Counted from the first letter of the stretch, positions 1 through 6,763 are shown. The stretch: 7,077 bases of DNA from Chitinophagaceae bacterium (GCA_947442905.1 CANEWV010000086.1:1-7077), one strand, 5' to 3'. A program made the numbers and translations. The notes: generated by a model from the sequence alone, not told the origin.

Positions 1-669
1 AGTTTTCATGTAAGCAACACCCATTTTGCTACTCAAGTAAGGGTCTTCTCCATAGGTTTCTTCGGTGCGTCCCCATCTTACGTCAGTTGCGATATTAATA
101 ACCGGAGAAAGTATTTGTCTAATGCCTCTAATTTTTGATTCTTTAGCAATAGCTCCTGCTACAGCTTCCATGGTGCTTGTTTTAAAAGTAGCAGCTAGTC
201 CAATGCTTTGTGGGAATATGGTAGAACCCTGTCTAACAAGGCCGTGTAGCGCTTCGTCAAAAGGTAGCATGGGAATGCCAAGTCTGGTGCTGTCCATAAA
301 AAACCGCTGTATGGTATTCACTTTTTTAGCAAGGCTTACAGCAGTTTCTGTTGCATTGTATTGTAACATTTGTTGTGCGCCTTCTCCACCTGCAGATGCA
401 GCACTTACTTGAAATCCAAACAGTCCGTCTTTATATTTTGGAGCATCTCCTGGTTTGATGTCGCCAGGTATCATAAATAACTGCCAAAATTTTTCGGTAG
501 GCGTCATTCGATCCAATAAGTCTTTGACTCTTTCGTTGATGGGTGCTCTACTATTTTTGTAGAGTGGAATGGTTTGCGCATCAACGGTTGATGTAACAAT
601 GATTTGGATTAAAATCAGGTATACCAATCGAGTAAAAATTTTGCGGGTAGTTGTCCTTATTGTGTTCAT
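1..669 (-). CDS. GH3 family beta-glucosidase/beta-xylosidase, N-terminal part (partial, cut by window edge)
   Basis: The ATG lies at 669-667 and 223 codons are open to the window edge, so the C-terminal part is missing. Residues 1-31 look like a Sec signal peptide: Arg/Lys-rich start, hydrophobic stretch around LVYLILIQIIV, and likely cleavage after VDA before Gln32. The mature part carries GH3 N-terminal (beta/alpha)8-barrel signatures: RVKDLLDRMTPTEK (47-60), LGIPMLPFDEALHG (130-143), FPQSIGLAATF (152-162), and ILSPVINIATDVRWGRTEET followed by YGEDPYLSS (186-214). The family hydrolyses beta-linked glucosides or xylosides from the non-reducing end. Here it would act in the periplasm or at the outer membrane on plant or microbial glycans (inferred). 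The nucleophile Asp and the acid/base residue lie in the missing part, so substrate cannot be judged. It starts 2 bases after the rdgB stop, so co-transcription is likely. The GH3 assignment is firm; the BglX-like label is only likely. Confidence 0.93.
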   Translation of the reverse strand, partial: MNTIRTTTRKIFTRLVYLILIQIIVTSTVDAQTIPLYKNSRAPINERVKDLLDRMTPTEKFWQLFMIPGDIKPGDAPKYKDGLFGFQVSAASAGGEGAQQMLQYNATETAVSLAKKVNTIQRFFMDSTRLGIPMLPFDEALHGLVRQGSTIFPQSIGLAATFKTSTMEAVAGAIAKESKIRGIRQILSPVINIATDVRWGRTEETYGEDPYLSSKMGVAYMKT

Positions 670-671
670 AT

Positions 672-1253
672 TTATGCTTCGTAGTCGTTTAAAAAATTGA
701 TGAGTTTTTGTACTGCTTTTTTTCTGTGGCTAAATTTATTTTTTTCTGAAATATCCATGTTAGCAAAAGTAGTAACACTGCCCTCAGGAATAAAAATGGG
801 ATCGTAACCAAATCCATTAGTGCCATCTTGTGCGGTAGTAATGTGACCTTTGCAAATACCTTCAAATTGATATTCTTTTCCACCAATAATGAGTGAAACA
901 ACGGTTCTAAACCTTGCTGCTCTAGAAGGCTTGTTTGTTAGTTCCGCTAATAATTTATCAATATTGTCCTGCATGTTCCGGCCTTCTCCTGCATACCTCG
1001 CAGATTTTACACCAGGTGCACCGCCAAGTGCCTCCACTTCTAGTCCTGTATCTTCACTAAATACGGCTTCGTTAGTGAGCTTGTAAATAGTGGAAGATTT
1101 TTCTGTGGCATTGGCTTCTAAAGTATCATGTGGTTCTGGAATGTCAATATCAATGCCCATTTCTTGCAAAGTAAAAATTTCAAATTTTTGATGGCTAAGG
1201 TGTTTAATTTCCTCTACCTTGTTTTTATTATTAGTTGCAAAAATTATTTTCAT
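672..1253 (-). CDS. rdgB: RdgB/HAM1 family non-canonical purine NTP pyrophosphatase (dITP/XTP pyrophosphatase)
   Basis: This 193-residue protein has the normal length for the Ham1/RdgB family. By family knowledge these cytoplasmic homodimers hydrolyse dITP, ITP and XTP to the monophosphate plus pyrophosphate, with Mg2+, keeping deaminated purines out of DNA and RNA. Family motifs are intact: the N-terminal phosphate-binding stretch FATNNKNKVEEI (5-16), the SEDTGLEVEALGGAPGVKSA block (67-86) with the probable catalytic Asp68, GICKGHI (132-138), the base-recognition loop GFGYDPIF (147-154), and SHRKKA (175-180). The start is the ATG at 1253, giving the family-typical N-terminus MKIIFATNN. It begins 3 bases after the stop of the upstream psi-like gene and ends 2 bases before the GH3 start, which points to translational coupling in one operon. 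No Shine-Dalgarno sequence is visible before the start. All expected residues are present, so the function is assigned with high confidence. Confidence 0.96.
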   Translation of the reverse strand: MKIIFATNNKNKVEEIKHLSHQKFEIFTLQEMGIDIDIPEPHDTLEANATEKSSTIYKLTNEAVFSEDTGLEVEALGGAPGVKSARYAGEGRNMQDNIDKLLAELTNKPSRAARFRTVVSLIIGGKEYQFEGICKGHITTAQDGTNGFGYDPIFIPEGSVTTFANMDISEKNKFSHRKKAVQKLINFLNDYEA

Positions 1254-1256
1254 CTA

Positions 1257-1823
1257 CTACTGGATATTAAATGTCTTTTTAAGTGCATTCCAAAGTTTCC
1301 CTTTCTCTAATTTTGCTGCATCTGTTTTTACAAGCATTGATTGTAATGGTGCAGAAAATAAAAGGGTACAATTGTCATATTGCTGTACTTGATACTGCGG
1401 CACTTCAAAAGGAAGTGCAATGCTTGCCGCAGCTATATCAAATAAAATAATAGTGTTAGGTTGTAGTTCTGTTTTTATTTGCGCGTAGTTAATAGCTTGA
1501 TTGGCCGTATTCACAATGGCAACGTCGCCCATGTTAAGTTTACACGCGGCCAAAATGGCTGTTAAAAATTGTAAAGATTCGTCTGCAACATGAACGGCTG
1601 AACTATCTTTCAATAAGATGGTTATCTTTTTTTGATTGTCACCTAAAAAACCAATGGGTTTTATAGGTTGCGCTTCCTCAGCAGCAGGTATACTAGCCGC
1701 GCTCTTTTTTGTTTCAGTGGTTAGAGGGCGTTTGCTGCTCTCTTTAGCGTCCACTAATACGAGGTCGTCTTTATATAAAGAGGCTATAACAAAGGGAGGA
1801 AGCAAATTATTTTCAGAATTCAT
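1257..1823 (-). CDS. Conserved-type hypothetical protein; possible DNA polymerase III psi (HolD)-like protein
   Basis: I do not firmly recognise this 188-residue protein. It is probably cytoplasmic, with no signal peptide or membrane segment. Residues 1-27 are a short start (MNSENNLLPPFVIASLYKDDLVLV), 28-55 a polar Ala/Pro/Lys-rich linker, and 56-188 a compact alternating hydrophobic segment that looks like an alpha/beta fold. Strand-like stretches include KKITILL (65-71), DVAIVN (100-105), NTIILFDI (123-130) and NCTLLFSAPL (151-160). The tail GKLWNALKKTFNIQ (175-188) resembles the C-terminus of proteobacterial HolD, where an LW pair begins the last helix, and the fold pattern would suit that uracil-glycosylase-like family. 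This is inference from a short motif and overall pattern, not a family match. It is the first gene of a probable operon with rdgB (3-base gap), and a link to DNA replication would agree with that neighbour. It is a real gene: it is long, tightly packed and has ordinary composition. Confidence 0.82.
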   Translation of the reverse strand: MNSENNLLPPFVIASLYKDDLVLVDAKESSKRPLTTETKKSAASIPAAEEAQPIKPIGFLGDNQKKITILLKDSSAVHVADESLQFLTAILAACKLNMGDVAIVNTANQAINYAQIKTELQPNTIILFDIAAASIALPFEVPQYQVQQYDNCTLLFSAPLQSMLVKTDAAKLEKGKLWNALKKTFNIQ

Positions 1824-1844
1824 AGCAGATTTACAATATTAACG

Positions 1845-1875
1845 ATTGTTAGTTTTTATTTTTTTTGTTTCTTTG
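1845..1875 (+). promoter_or_regulatory. Probable ilvE promoter (Bacteroidetes -33/-7 type)
   Basis: ATTG at 1845-1848 is followed by 19 bases and then TTTCTTTG at 1868-1875. Each element has one mismatch to TTTG and TAnnTTTG respectively, at the expected spacing. Transcription would begin near 1880, leaving a leader of only about 10 bases before the ATG at 1892. The element overlaps the gap shared with the divergent operon. Confidence 0.45.
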
Positions 1876-1878
1876 CAC

Positions 1879-1886
1879 CAAATATA
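1879..1886 (-). promoter_or_regulatory. Possible -7 element for the psi-like/rdgB/GH3 operon
   Basis: Read on the minus strand, these bases are TATATTTG, a full match to the Bacteroidetes -7 consensus TAnnTTTG. They lie 55 bases upstream of the ATG at 1823. No TTG/TTTG element is present 19-21 bases further upstream, which would fall inside the start of ilvE, so the call is weak. It would be the only sensible promoter for the leftward operon in this 68-bp gap. Confidence 0.35.
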
Positions 1887-1891
1887 AAACT

Positions 1892-2956
1892 ATGGCAGCA
1901 GCACTTGACGTAAAGATTGAAAAAGTTCAGCACAGTAGGTTAGCAAATACAACGCTCGAAAATATTCCTTTTGGTCGTGTTTTTACAGATCATATGTTTG
2001 AGGCTGACTATATAGATGGAGTTTGGACAAATGTGGTGATTAGGCCTTATCAGCCGCTGCAGTTTGATCCTTCATTGGCTGCACTTCATTATGGGCAATC
2101 CATTTTTGAAGGCGTTAAAGCATATAAGAGTGATGCTGGCGAGGTTCATATTTTTAGACCTCAAGATAATTTTAGAAGATTCAATATTTCTGCAGCGCGT
2201 ATGTGTATGCCAGAAGTTCCAGAAGCGATATTTATGGAAGGGATGCGCCTTCTCATTGATATAGATAGAGACTGGGTTCCGGCAATGTCGGATCATTCTT
2301 TATATATCAGACCCTTTATGTTTGCGACCGATCCAGTTATTGGCGTAAAACCTTCTGATAATTATAAGTTCATGATATTGTTAAGTCCTACTGGGCCTTA
2401 CTATAGCACCCCTATGAAAATTTATGTAGAAGAAACATACACAAGAGCTGCTCCGGGTGGTGTTGGTTTTGCAAAAAATGCGGGTAATTATGCGGCAAGT
2501 ATGCTTGCAACACAAAAGGCAAAAGAGGCTGGTTATGATCAAGTATTATGGACCGATGCTTTTGAACATAAGTACTTACAAGAAGTAGGTACCATGAATG
2601 TGTTTTTTGTTATAGGCAACAAAGTGGTTACCCCTGAATTAACAGAAGGAACTATTTTAGAGGGTGTTACAAGAGACAGTGCCATCACGGTTTTAAAAGA
2701 GATGGGTATGGAAGTGCAGGAAGTAAAAATAACCATTGATGAACTGATTGCTTTCCAAAAACAAGGTATTTTATATGAAGTTTTTGGAACTGGAACGGCT
2801 GCTACTATTTCAAAAATTAAAGAACTTCGCTATAAAGATTATAGCATGCATTTCGATACAGATAAGGCAGGTGTTGCCAAAGAATTAAAAGACAGACTCA
2901 CTGCTATCAGGTATGCAACAGCTCCAGATACGCACCACTGGTTGTTTAAAGTTTAA
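1892..2956 (+). CDS. ilvE: Branched-chain amino acid aminotransferase (class IV PLP enzyme)
   Basis: This enzyme transfers the amino group between glutamate and the 2-oxo acids of leucine, isoleucine and valine, in the cytoplasm, with pyridoxal phosphate. The 354 residues match the roughly 350-residue, eukaryote-like branch of BCATs, not the 300-residue E. coli type. Visible motifs are LHYGQSIFEGVKAYK (65-79), FRRFNISAARM (94-104), GGVGFAKNAGNYAAS (189-203) with the Schiff-base Lys195, QVLWTDAFEHKYLQEVGTMNVFF (217-239) with the probable PLP-N1-binding Glu231, GTILEGVTRDS (253-263) and GTGTAATIS (299-307). The mammalian redox CXXC motif is absent. The ATG at 1892 is preferred over an in-frame TTG at 1865, because the nine added codons are unlike the family and would overlap the probable promoter. 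It is divergent from the operon on its left, and its last 11 bp overlap the end of the convergent T9SS gene. No leucine-type attenuator is visible in the short leader. Confidence 0.97.
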   Translation: MAAALDVKIEKVQHSRLANTTLENIPFGRVFTDHMFEADYIDGVWTNVVIRPYQPLQFDPSLAALHYGQSIFEGVKAYKSDAGEVHIFRPQDNFRRFNISAARMCMPEVPEAIFMEGMRLLIDIDRDWVPAMSDHSLYIRPFMFATDPVIGVKPSDNYKFMILLSPTGPYYSTPMKIYVEETYTRAAPGGVGFAKNAGNYAASMLATQKAKEAGYDQVLWTDAFEHKYLQEVGTMNVFFVIGNKVVTPELTEGTILEGVTRDSAITVLKEMGMEVQEVKITIDELIAFQKQGILYEVFGTGTAATISKIKELRYKDYSMHFDTDKAGVAKELKDRLTAIRYATAPDTHHWLFKV

Positions 2957-5900
2957 TAAACTGTTTCAGTAAATAGTTTTTCCCTGCTTTAATCACTGCA
3001 ACATAAGAGCCCGCTTTTAAGTGTGGTACTTCTATGCTTGCAAATCCGTTTTTACTTGCGGCAAATGTTTTGTTTTGTAATAGTGTGCCATCTATGCTAT
3101 GTATGGATATTTGGTATACTAGTGGTTCTCTAAATGAATAACGGATTCCTAATTGATAGTGTACAGGGCTCGGTGTAATAGTTGCTATAATAGGATCTTC
3201 CTGCCTTGGGGGTGGCGGTGGTCCAGTAATTTCAAAACGTTTCTCTCCAGCACTTGTACTGTCTTTGCTTATCTCAAAAGTATAACTGCTATCTTGTAAT
3301 ATTTTTTGATACCTATTTAATAGTTTGTCGTGTAGGTAGGCTTCCATATCATATGCAATAACAAAAACTGTGCAAACCAATTTGTATTTGCCAGTTTTGT
3401 TGGACGCTATACCTAATGGAATAAAAAGGTTGTTGTTAAAGGGTCTTGCATCGATACAAAGGGCTATACTATCTCTCGAAATGGAATAAAGTGATATTTT
3501 ATTTTCGTTTATTTTTTCGGCGTCCCATTTTTCAAACCGGCTACTGGCGCTGTCAATGCCTAAAATTTCTAGTTTATCCAATAAGCTATTTTCTTGCATA
3601 AGGGCTAGGCTTATATGTGCGTATTCACTTTTGTAGCGAATGGTATCGGGTGTTTCATTTTGATGAACCTTGGTTCGTTCTTCATAAAATAAATAACCTG
3701 CAGTCTCCGCTGTATTTTTAATAATAAAACCTTCTAGTTTTTGAATGACCCTTGGATGTCTAAATGCCTTAGCGGTATAATTGCCAGTGGCACCAAGGCC
3801 TGCATCCCAGTACCAGTAATACTTTCCAATGCTGCTGCTACTTGAGATTTTACTGACATCTATGTTAGCAGGGTATGGGTTTCCGGTTAAATAATAGCGG
3901 GTTAATGGGTGAGCAGGAAAGCCCATTTCTAAGGGCCCATGTTGTGGTATGCCTTGTGCCCAAACATCCACCCATGAATCTTGTTTTTTTGTTTCAACAA
4001 AAGGCGTTTCGTTTATTATATTCGAACTATTTTTCGGGTACAACCAAATTTTAATAGCGCTGTTAGCTTCCAGGTAACTGCTGTCCATTTTTGTAAATGG
4101 TTGAAATACTAATTGTGTTTTATGGTTGGATGCAGTATCTAAATAATAGCTAGATGGGTGATTGTGTATGGCGCTGTCAAAACCATTGCTGGAGCGGTTG
4201 TTGCCCGTTATGGCGATACTATTTTTAAGGCTTTGTAAACTAGATGTATTTGAAAAGGGTAGTGATAATAATTTTGTTTGCCCTTCTAGTAAATGATACA
4301 TTTTATGTACGGTAATGGGTCCTATTATTTTTGTGTTATTGCCGGAGGGGTTAATTTGCGCATTTGCTAGCATGGTAATATGCCTCGTTTGTAAGCTGCC
4401 GTTAAATAGGGTGACGCTATTTTCAATAATGACTGAATCTAAAAATTGTACTTTATTTTTTGTGTATATTTGTAGGGTATGGATACGGTCATTTTTAAAA
4501 ACATTTGGACGAATAGTTACACTGTCTTTTTCTATGTAGATAGTTCCACGTGATGCATCAATGGTGCCAGCACCAAGCACTGCAGTAGGCCAGTGCAATG
4601 CACCGTTTACAACAATGCTTGCAAATGAGTCCACCATCATTGTTTTGGCTGTATTGAACTGATTTGGAAATGCTTCACTAATTACTATTTGACTGCCTTG
4701 TTGCACCAAAACATGGGTGCTACTATCTGGTACGATGCCGCCACACCAATTACTACCTATTTGCCATAGCGCATTTTGCGCACCCATCCATAAGCCATTA
4801 TTTTTTACCTGAACAACAATAACATTACTAGTATCGGTGCATGAAAAACGGGTGGCTATTCTTTTAAATAAGGTGCTCCTTTGTAAGGCACCCGATTGGT
4901 AATTGTATGCATTGTTAATGGCTGTAATCATTTTAAATAGTACAGCAGTATCTTCTTTGAAAAGCCAATGATAGCTTGTGTTTGCTGGATTACTACCTGT
5001 AAAAAGTGTGGGCGCAAAACCTTTGCAAATGATTTGATCTCCTATAATGGTATTGTCTACAATTGTGCTATCTAATTGAAATATTATTTTTTTAAAACTG
5101 CTATTGATGCCGTCCGATATTTCGATAATAGCACTATCCATTCCTGCATGTACATTGGATGGTATAAATGTTAGGACTCTTGGATAAGAACTATCGCTTA
5201 CCGTTTTCTTCGAAAACGGTAAGCCCAAAATTTCCCCCTGCGTAGGAGTAAGCCTTAGCTTCCAAATTACCGTTTCGCTACTATCTGTTTGCATCACACC
5301 TATTGCTCCAGGCGTTATGGCTACCGGCCGTTTGCAGCTATGTAAGCGTAATGTGCTGGTGTCTATAAAAGCAGGCGCTACTGCATCAATTTTGACTTGT
5401 AAAAAACGGGTGTTACTGGTTATTATTCCGTTACAATAATTAAAGGCGGCGTCTCTAATGGTGCCCGTGTCACTATTAATAGTAGGATACAAATTGAATC
5501 CATTTTTTACGAGGTCGCCATTTTTAATGAGGTATGAAAAATGCCATTCGTTGGTACCCGATCCTTTGGTGTATACAAGATTTTTTGCACTGTCCGAAAT
5601 GGTAGCTACTAAGTAAGGTGTAAAAGCACTGCTGTTTAAAAAGCAAGGTTCCGAAAAAATAATTTTAGCCGTAAGTGTATCGCCGGTGGTGTATGTTTTT
5701 GGTATGGGTGGTATGACCTCAAACACACTGGGGGCGGTATTGTCAGGCATGGTAAGTGCTTTACAAATTAATTGTTGCAGTGCCATGCCATCATCATTTC
5801 CAATGTCATCTTTGTCTTGCCATTTTAAAATCAGTTGTTCGCCAGGTTTCCAATTTAAATTGAATAGCGTGTCTTTTTTTCGTTGCTGATTAATGGTTAA

Positions 5901-6551
5901 AAGTCCATTAAGGGCTGAGGTTCCTGTACTTGTTTGAACCGAATAAAAATTCAGTGCTGTATCTTTTTTTGTAATGGTATCTAAAACATTATTTGTTGGA
6001 CTTGTTGCATAAGAAAAGGTCCATTCGCCCGATTTACCACTGCCGCCTTTTCGCCACTGCGCAGCTATTATTTCTATTTCAAATAGATCGATAATCGTGT
6101 TTGAAATATTGGTAAAAACAATACCAAAAACATAGGAGCCCGCGCTGCTCGCAAGGCTTCCAAGCCCTCTGGTAGCAGCGTTTGTAGCCCCAATTGCTGG
6201 TCCGTAACTAAAAATGCCGCTAGTAGCATTAGATCCAGAACTGGTGGCAAAATTGAGTACTGCATTACTACCACCTGTTTGCGCAATAAATAAACCAGAT
6301 AGTGCTGGATGTAGGCTTCCCAAATAATAGGGCCCCTTGCCAGATATGCCGCTTGCATAACCGCTAGCCGCAGGTAAATTGGAAAAGTTTTGGGTGTAAA
6401 CAAAGTTTACGGCCGGGTAGGGGTAGGTATTTGGTGTGGCGGAAATTTGCGCAAAAACAACATTTGAGGAGCTGATTAGTAAAAATGCAACCGTAAATGC
6501 CAGGGCAAAAGAACTTTTTAGGCAAAACGAGCGTAAAATGGATTTATGCAT
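2946..6551 (-). CDS. Large secreted multi-domain protein with T9SS type A C-terminal sorting domain
   Basis: The 1201-residue protein has a signal peptide at 1-34 (hydrophobic core about 13-27, cleavage after VFA before Gln35). Residues about 46-262 look like the Bacteroidetes N-terminal module with the marks AQWRKGG, EWTFSYAT, WKPGEQLILKWQDKDD and DDGMAL. Ig-like or cadherin-like segments follow at about 271-390 and 391-495, then a PKD/Ig-like segment at 503-583 with Cys509 and Cys571. A WxG...NWCGGIVPD module starts at 587. The stretch 880-1108 contains GNPYPANIDVSKI (890-902), YYWYWD, LEGFIIKN and a beta-rich segment often found before T9SS tails. Five prolines (1111-1115) form a linker to the sorting domain (about 1118-1201; SPV..., ISIHSIDGTLL, LKAGSYVAVIKAGK, QFIKL). 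By family knowledge it is exported across the outer membrane and anchored or released, with the tail cleaved. No catalytic domain is recognised, so an adhesin or structural role is only inferred. The ATG at 6551 is preferred over an in-frame TTG at 6581 because it opens the signal peptide directly. Confidence 0.93.
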   Translation of the reverse strand: MHKSILRSFCLKSSFALAFTVAFLLISSSNVVFAQISATPNTYPYPAVNFVYTQNFSNLPAASGYASGISGKGPYYLGSLHPALSGLFIAQTGGSNAVLNFATSSGSNATSGIFSYGPAIGATNAATRGLGSLASSAGSYVFGIVFTNISNTIIDLFEIEIIAAQWRKGGSGKSGEWTFSYATSPTNNVLDTITKKDTALNFYSVQTSTGTSALNGLLTINQQRKKDTLFNLNWKPGEQLILKWQDKDDIGNDDGMALQQLICKALTMPDNTAPSVFEVIPPIPKTYTTGDTLTAKIIFSEPCFLNSSAFTPYLVATISDSAKNLVYTKGSGTNEWHFSYLIKNGDLVKNGFNLYPTINSDTGTIRDAAFNYCNGIITSNTRFLQVKIDAVAPAFIDTSTLRLHSCKRPVAITPGAIGVMQTDSSETVIWKLRLTPTQGEILGLPFSKKTVSDSSYPRVLTFIPSNVHAGMDSAIIEISDGINSSFKKIIFQLDSTIVDNTIIGDQIICKGFAPTLFTGSNPANTSYHWLFKEDTAVLFKMITAINNAYNYQSGALQRSTLFKRIATRFSCTDTSNVIVVQVKNNGLWMGAQNALWQIGSNWCGGIVPDSSTHVLVQQGSQIVISEAFPNQFNTAKTMMVDSFASIVVNGALHWPTAVLGAGTIDASRGTIYIEKDSVTIRPNVFKNDRIHTLQIYTKNKVQFLDSVIIENSVTLFNGSLQTRHITMLANAQINPSGNNTKIIGPITVHKMYHLLEGQTKLLSLPFSNTSSLQSLKNSIAITGNNRSSNGFDSAIHNHPSSYYLDTASNHKTQLVFQPFTKMDSSYLEANSAIKIWLYPKNSSNIINETPFVETKKQDSWVDVWAQGIPQHGPLEMGFPAHPLTRYYLTGNPYPANIDVSKISSSSSIGKYYWYWDAGLGATGNYTAKAFRHPRVIQKLEGFIIKNTAETAGYLFYEERTKVHQNETPDTIRYKSEYAHISLALMQENSLLDKLEILGIDSASSRFEKWDAEKINENKISLYSISRDSIALCIDARPFNNNLFIPLGIASNKTGKYKLVCTVFVIAYDMEAYLHDKLLNRYQKILQDSSYTFEISKDSTSAGEKRFEITGPPPPPRQEDPIIATITPSPVHYQLGIRYSFREPLVYQISIHSIDGTLLQNKTFAASKNGFASIEVPHLKAGSYVAVIKAGKNYLLKQFIKL
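5196..5224. repeat. Perfect 13-bp inverted repeat with 3-base loop inside the T9SS gene
   Basis: The left arm GCTTACCGTTTTC (5196-5208) and right arm GAAAACGGTAAGC (5212-5224) are exact reverse complements around TTC. On the coding (minus) strand the loop is GAA closed by C-G. The hairpin lies in frame and encodes LPFSKKTVS (residues 444-452), so it does not disrupt the gene. No T-run follows on either strand, so it is not a normal intrinsic terminator. Its role is unknown. Confidence 0.9.
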
Positions 6552-6554
6552 AAA
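6543..6554. repeat. 12-bp perfect palindrome over the T9SS gene start codon
   Basis: TTTATGCATAAA is its own reverse complement and is centred on the ATG (6551-6549) of the minus-strand T9SS gene. It could be chance in AT-rich sequence or a site that affects start access; nothing else supports an operator call. Confidence 0.5.
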
Positions 6555-6607
6555 AATGGGCCCTTGTTTTTGGCTAAACAATCTAAATCAATCAGATAGC
6601 TTTCTTT

Positions 6608-6660
6608 TATTTGCCCTTCAAATCAAGTATTTACTCCTTTTTTACCCTCGTATTTGCCCT
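6608..6660. repeat. Pair of 10-bp direct repeats in the T9SS gene/rpsL intergenic region
   Basis: TATTTGCCCT occurs at 6608-6617 and again at 6651-6660, 43 bp apart start to start, or about four DNA turns, so both copies face the same side of the helix. They lie 57 and 100 bases upstream of the T9SS gene start and further from rpsL. A regulator-binding pair for the T9SS gene is possible but not shown. Confidence 0.5.
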
Positions 6661-6689
6661 GAAAACCAGTATTTTACGTCTAGTTTGAG

Positions 6690-6709
6690 AAAACTTTTTA
6701 AAACTTTTT
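6690..6709. repeat. Tandem 10-bp duplication abutting the rpsL -33 element
   Basis: The unit AAAACTTTTT is present twice without a gap (6690-6699 and 6700-6709). The second copy runs into the TTTG at 6707-6710 that serves as the -33 element. The AT-rich phased block could act like an UP element for a strong ribosomal promoter; that role is inferred. Confidence 0.6.
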
Positions 6710-6737
6710 GATTTTTCAGTTCCAGCCATTACCTTTG
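6707..6737 (+). promoter_or_regulatory. rpsL (str operon) promoter, Bacteroidetes -33/-7 consensus
   Basis: TTTG at 6707-6710, a 19-base spacer, and TACCTTTG at 6730-6737 match the Bacteroidetes primary-sigma consensus (TTTG, N19-21, TAnnTTTG) without a mismatch. The start of transcription would be near 6743, leaving a leader of about 20 bases before the ATG at 6764. That leader is too short for a structured autoregulatory site ahead of rpsL. No Shine-Dalgarno sequence is visible in it. Confidence 0.8.
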
Positions 6738-6763
6738 CCGTCCGAAATTTTAAACGGTTTAGA

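Noticed and set aside
65..412. Plus-strand 115-codon open frame opposite the GH3 gene
   Set aside because: The minus strand has clear GH3 motifs over the whole stretch; this is a shadow frame.
1636..1842. Plus-strand 68-codon open frame opposite the psi-like gene
   Set aside because: It is antisense to a longer gene that fits the operon, and has no recognisable product.
1865..1891. In-frame TTG start adding nine residues to IlvE
   Set aside because: It lies inside the probable promoter, and the added residues are unlike the family N-terminus.
2958..2985. Possible ilvE terminator: ACTG-TTT-CAGT followed by AAATAGTTTTT
   Set aside because: The stem is only 4 bp and AT-rich, and the T-run is offset by six bases; too weak to call.
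6074..6403. Minus-strand 109-codon frame inside the T9SS gene
   Set aside because: It is an out-of-frame shadow within a continuous 1201-codon gene that has a signal peptide and a sorting domain.
6552..6581. In-frame TTG start adding 10 residues to the T9SS protein
   Set aside because: The extension (MFSQKQGPIF) would precede a normal signal peptide that begins with MHKS; the ATG at 6551 is more plausible.
6619..6626. Possible -7 element (TTGATTTG on the minus strand) for the T9SS gene
   Set aside because: It has one mismatch to TAnnTTTG, and no TTG/TTTG element lies 19-21 bases upstream; not enough to call a promoter.
6436..6711. Plus-strand 91-codon open frame across the T9SS gene start and the intergenic region
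   Set aside because: It is antisense to the signal peptide coding region, overlaps the rpsL -33 element, has no promoter or start signal, and its product looks random (Cys/Phe-rich).
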